This document shows, in pieces, positions 5,805 to 7,112 of a DNA stretch of 7,112 nt. This DNA comes from Anaerolineales bacterium (GTDB lineage Bacteria > Chloroflexota > Anaerolineae > Anaerolineales > Villigracilaceae): contig JAICRQ010000174.1 of NCBI GenBank assembly GCA_025966435.1, positions 1 to 7,112 on the forward strand, in the 5' to 3' direction. The notes below the pieces were generated by a model. It saw only the letters and a program-made list of their open reading frames with translations. It was not told the DNA's origin and ran no database searches. The translations under genes were made by a program, and so were the position numbers. Numbering within the stretch: position 1 is the stretch's first letter; each line of letters begins with the position of its first letter.

Positions 5805-6698
5805 ATGTCTGAACTCCAACCGAGGCGGGGGCGTTCTGTCCTCGCACAGATATTCCTTTCTCCCGATGAACCGCGTCTGCGTGCCGGCTGGCGGCTCTTA
5901 ATTCAAACGATCTTAATGTTTATCTTCGGGACAATTCTGGGGGTAATAGCTCTTTTTCTGGGTATTCTGGATCTAAATTCCCTCTGGGGTCAAATATTAA
6001 ACTTCTTCATTATTACAGGCTCAGTGTATGTGGCGCGCCGCTGGCTGGACAAACGCTCCTTTGAAAGCCTTGGCTTGAAACTGGACCGGCACACCCTGCT
6101 CGATATTCTGGCAGGCATCGCCATCACATTCTTGCAAATGGGGTTTATCTATATAGTCATGCTGGGTCTCGGCTGGCTTACCTTTCAGGGATTCGCCTGG
6201 CAATTTGACCCCGTCGACGTGGTTATCCGCGGGGTTTTATCCTTCCTCGTCGTTTTTATCTTTGTCGGCTGGAATGAGGAACTGCTCTCACGCGGGTATC
6301 ATCTGCAGACCATCGCCAGCGGACTGAATTTATTCTGGGGTGTGGTCATTTCTTCTGCTATCTTTGGACTCCTGCACCTTGGCAACCCCAACGCCACCTG
6401 GGTCAGCGCGGCGGGCATTTTCTTCGCCGGAGTCTTTCTGGCGTATGGCTACATCCGCACGAAACAGCTCTGGCTGCCAATCGGGTTGCACATCGGGTGG
6501 AATTTCTTTGAAGGTGTCGTGTTTGGATTTCCCGTTTCAGGGCTGGCGGATATTTACAAATTAATCAGAATCCAGGTTCACGGACCCGAGATCTGGACGG
6601 GCGGCGCCTTCGGCCCCGAAGCAGGGCTGATCGTCCTGCCAGCGCTTCTCCTTGGAGCGCTCTTGATTCATCTATATACAGTGCGGCGGTCCATCTGA
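5805..6698 (+). CDS. CPBP-family intramembrane metalloprotease (CAAX/Abi-type)
   Basis: This 297-residue polytopic membrane protein has about eight hydrophobic segments (about 31-53, 62-78, 98-125, 138-156, 172-191, 200-217, 222-240, 272-292). It carries the CPBP/Abi (CAAX protease) motifs in order: EELLSR with Glu158, Glu159 and Arg163; FGLLH with His191; and HIGWN with His229 and Asn233. All proposed catalytic and metal-binding residues are therefore present, and an active enzyme is likely. Bacterial members are mostly of unknown substrate; some give immunity to bacteriocins or process membrane peptides. The frame is open upstream to 5703, but GGAGG at 5795-5799, five bases before the ATG at 5805, fixes the start one base after the CoA-transferase B stop. 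A hydrophilic N-terminus of about 28 residues precedes the first helix. Confidence 0.86.
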   Translation: MSELQPRRGRSVLAQIFLSPDEPRLRAGWRLLIQTILMFIFGTILGVIALFLGILDLNSLWGQILNFFIITGSVYVARRWLDKRSFESLGLKLDRHTLLDILAGIAITFLQMGFIYIVMLGLGWLTFQGFAWQFDPVDVVIRGVLSFLVVFIFVGWNEELLSRGYHLQTIASGLNLFWGVVISSAIFGLLHLGNPNATWVSAAGIFFAGVFLAYGYIRTKQLWLPIGLHIGWNFFEGVVFGFPVSGLADIYKLIRIQVHGPEIWTGGAFGPEAGLIVLPALLLGALLIHLYTVRRSI

Positions 6699-6704
6699 TT
6701 CCTC

Positions 6705-7112
6705 ATGGCTACGTTTCGGACTCCACAGCTTGTACATCTTCCACCAGAAATCATTGCCCGCGCCCAAGCCTTCGCAGATGGGGTCACCGATACGGTCAGC
6801 TACGAGGATAGCAACCAGCACAAGCGACAAAAGATTCATGACGATCACTTCGTGAGCAAGTTAGGTGAGGAAGCTGTGCGGCTGGTTTTCGAGGCGCGTC
6901 AGTGCGTCGTCGAGGGGCCCGATTACACCATTTATCCTGGCAAGCAGAAATCCTGGGTTGCCGATCTGAAAATCAATGCACTGGAGGTAGCAGTCAAAAC
7001 CCAGAAACGTTCCGCCGCGAACCGTTACGGGCTTTCGTGGACGTTTCAGGACTCCCCGAAACGCCGCGACCCAATCCTCACCATGCCCGAGGCGTGGGTG
7101 TGCCTGGTCGTC
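6705..7112 (+). CDS. Probable PD-(D/E)XK-type nuclease-like protein, 3' end missing
   Basis: A reading frame open for 136 codons runs to the window edge without a stop. The ATG at 6705 is six bases after the protease stop in the same frame, so no ATG, GTG or TTG start lies between them. The protein is soluble and charged. The segment SKLGEEAV (51-58), then WVADLKINALEVAVKTQ (84-100), has the order seen in PD-(D/E)XK nucleases: a helix with a Glu (55 or 56), an Asp at the start of a beta-strand (Asp87) and, after about ten residues, x-V-K with Lys98. In place of the second acid (E/D-x-K) there is Ala96, so either the acid has moved or activity is lost. The following KRSAANRYGLSWTFQDSP region has no motif I can name. 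The family call is inference from motif layout. There is no clear Shine-Dalgarno sequence; coupling to the upstream gene is likely. Confidence 0.6.
   Translation, partial: MATFRTPQLVHLPPEIIARAQAFADGVTDTVSYEDSNQHKRQKIHDDHFVSKLGEEAVRLVFEARQCVVEGPDYTIYPGKQKSWVADLKINALEVAVKTQKRSAANRYGLSWTFQDSPKRRDPILTMPEAWVCLVV

Overview
This window looks like a chromosomal segment of a moderate-GC bacterium. The best guess is a member of the Chloroflexota (Anaerolineae-like). That guess rests on the overall gene style, tight ATGA/TAATG gene junctions and two intergenic palindromic repeats of a kind recalled from many environmental genomes. No phylogenetic marker is present, so the assignment is weak. There are no rRNA or tRNA genes, CRISPR arrays or insertion sequences.

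Layout. Positions 1-38 hold, on the minus strand, the first codons of a divergent gene whose product starts like a secretion signal. Positions 39-244 are a divergent control region with a very good sigma70-type promoter (TTGACG, 17 bp, TATACT) reading right, a weaker candidate reading left, and a leader of about 100 nt ending in a strong Shine-Dalgarno sequence. Next comes a monocistronic-looking aldehyde dehydrogenase of the 1-pyrroline-5-carboxylate dehydrogenase type (245-1948) with an unusual Lys/Ala-rich C-terminal tail. A hairpin terminator (1957-1979) follows it. A Tam-like SAM methyltransferase (2090-2848) is bracketed by two palindromic repeats of about 88 bp (1992-2079 and 2859-2946).

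From 2969 to the right edge, six same-strand genes are packed with junctions of -4 to +26 nt, almost certainly one operon. They are a small two-helix membrane protein, a glutaconate-type CoA-transferase A subunit, an alpha/beta hydrolase, the matching CoA-transferase B subunit, a CPBP-family membrane protease, and the start of a protein that resembles a PD-(D/E)XK nuclease and is cut by the window end.

How the genes fit together. The two CoA-transferase subunits should form one enzyme that activates a carboxylic (perhaps dicarboxylic) acid by moving CoA from a donor. The hydrolase between them is a candidate partner acting on the same ester or thioester. The upstream dehydrogenase makes an amino acid or carboxylic acid from an aldehyde (glutamate, if it is a true P5C dehydrogenase). 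The Tam-like enzyme may methylate an unsaturated tricarboxylate. This is a plausible acid-metabolism neighbourhood, but a single pathway is not shown. The protease and nuclease-like genes at the operon's end have no evident link to that chemistry. I see no clear evidence of a complete new system. The most unusual points are the split CoA-transferase pair, the basic tail on the dehydrogenase, the repeat-bracketed methyltransferase, and the nuclease-like gene at the end of a metabolic operon.
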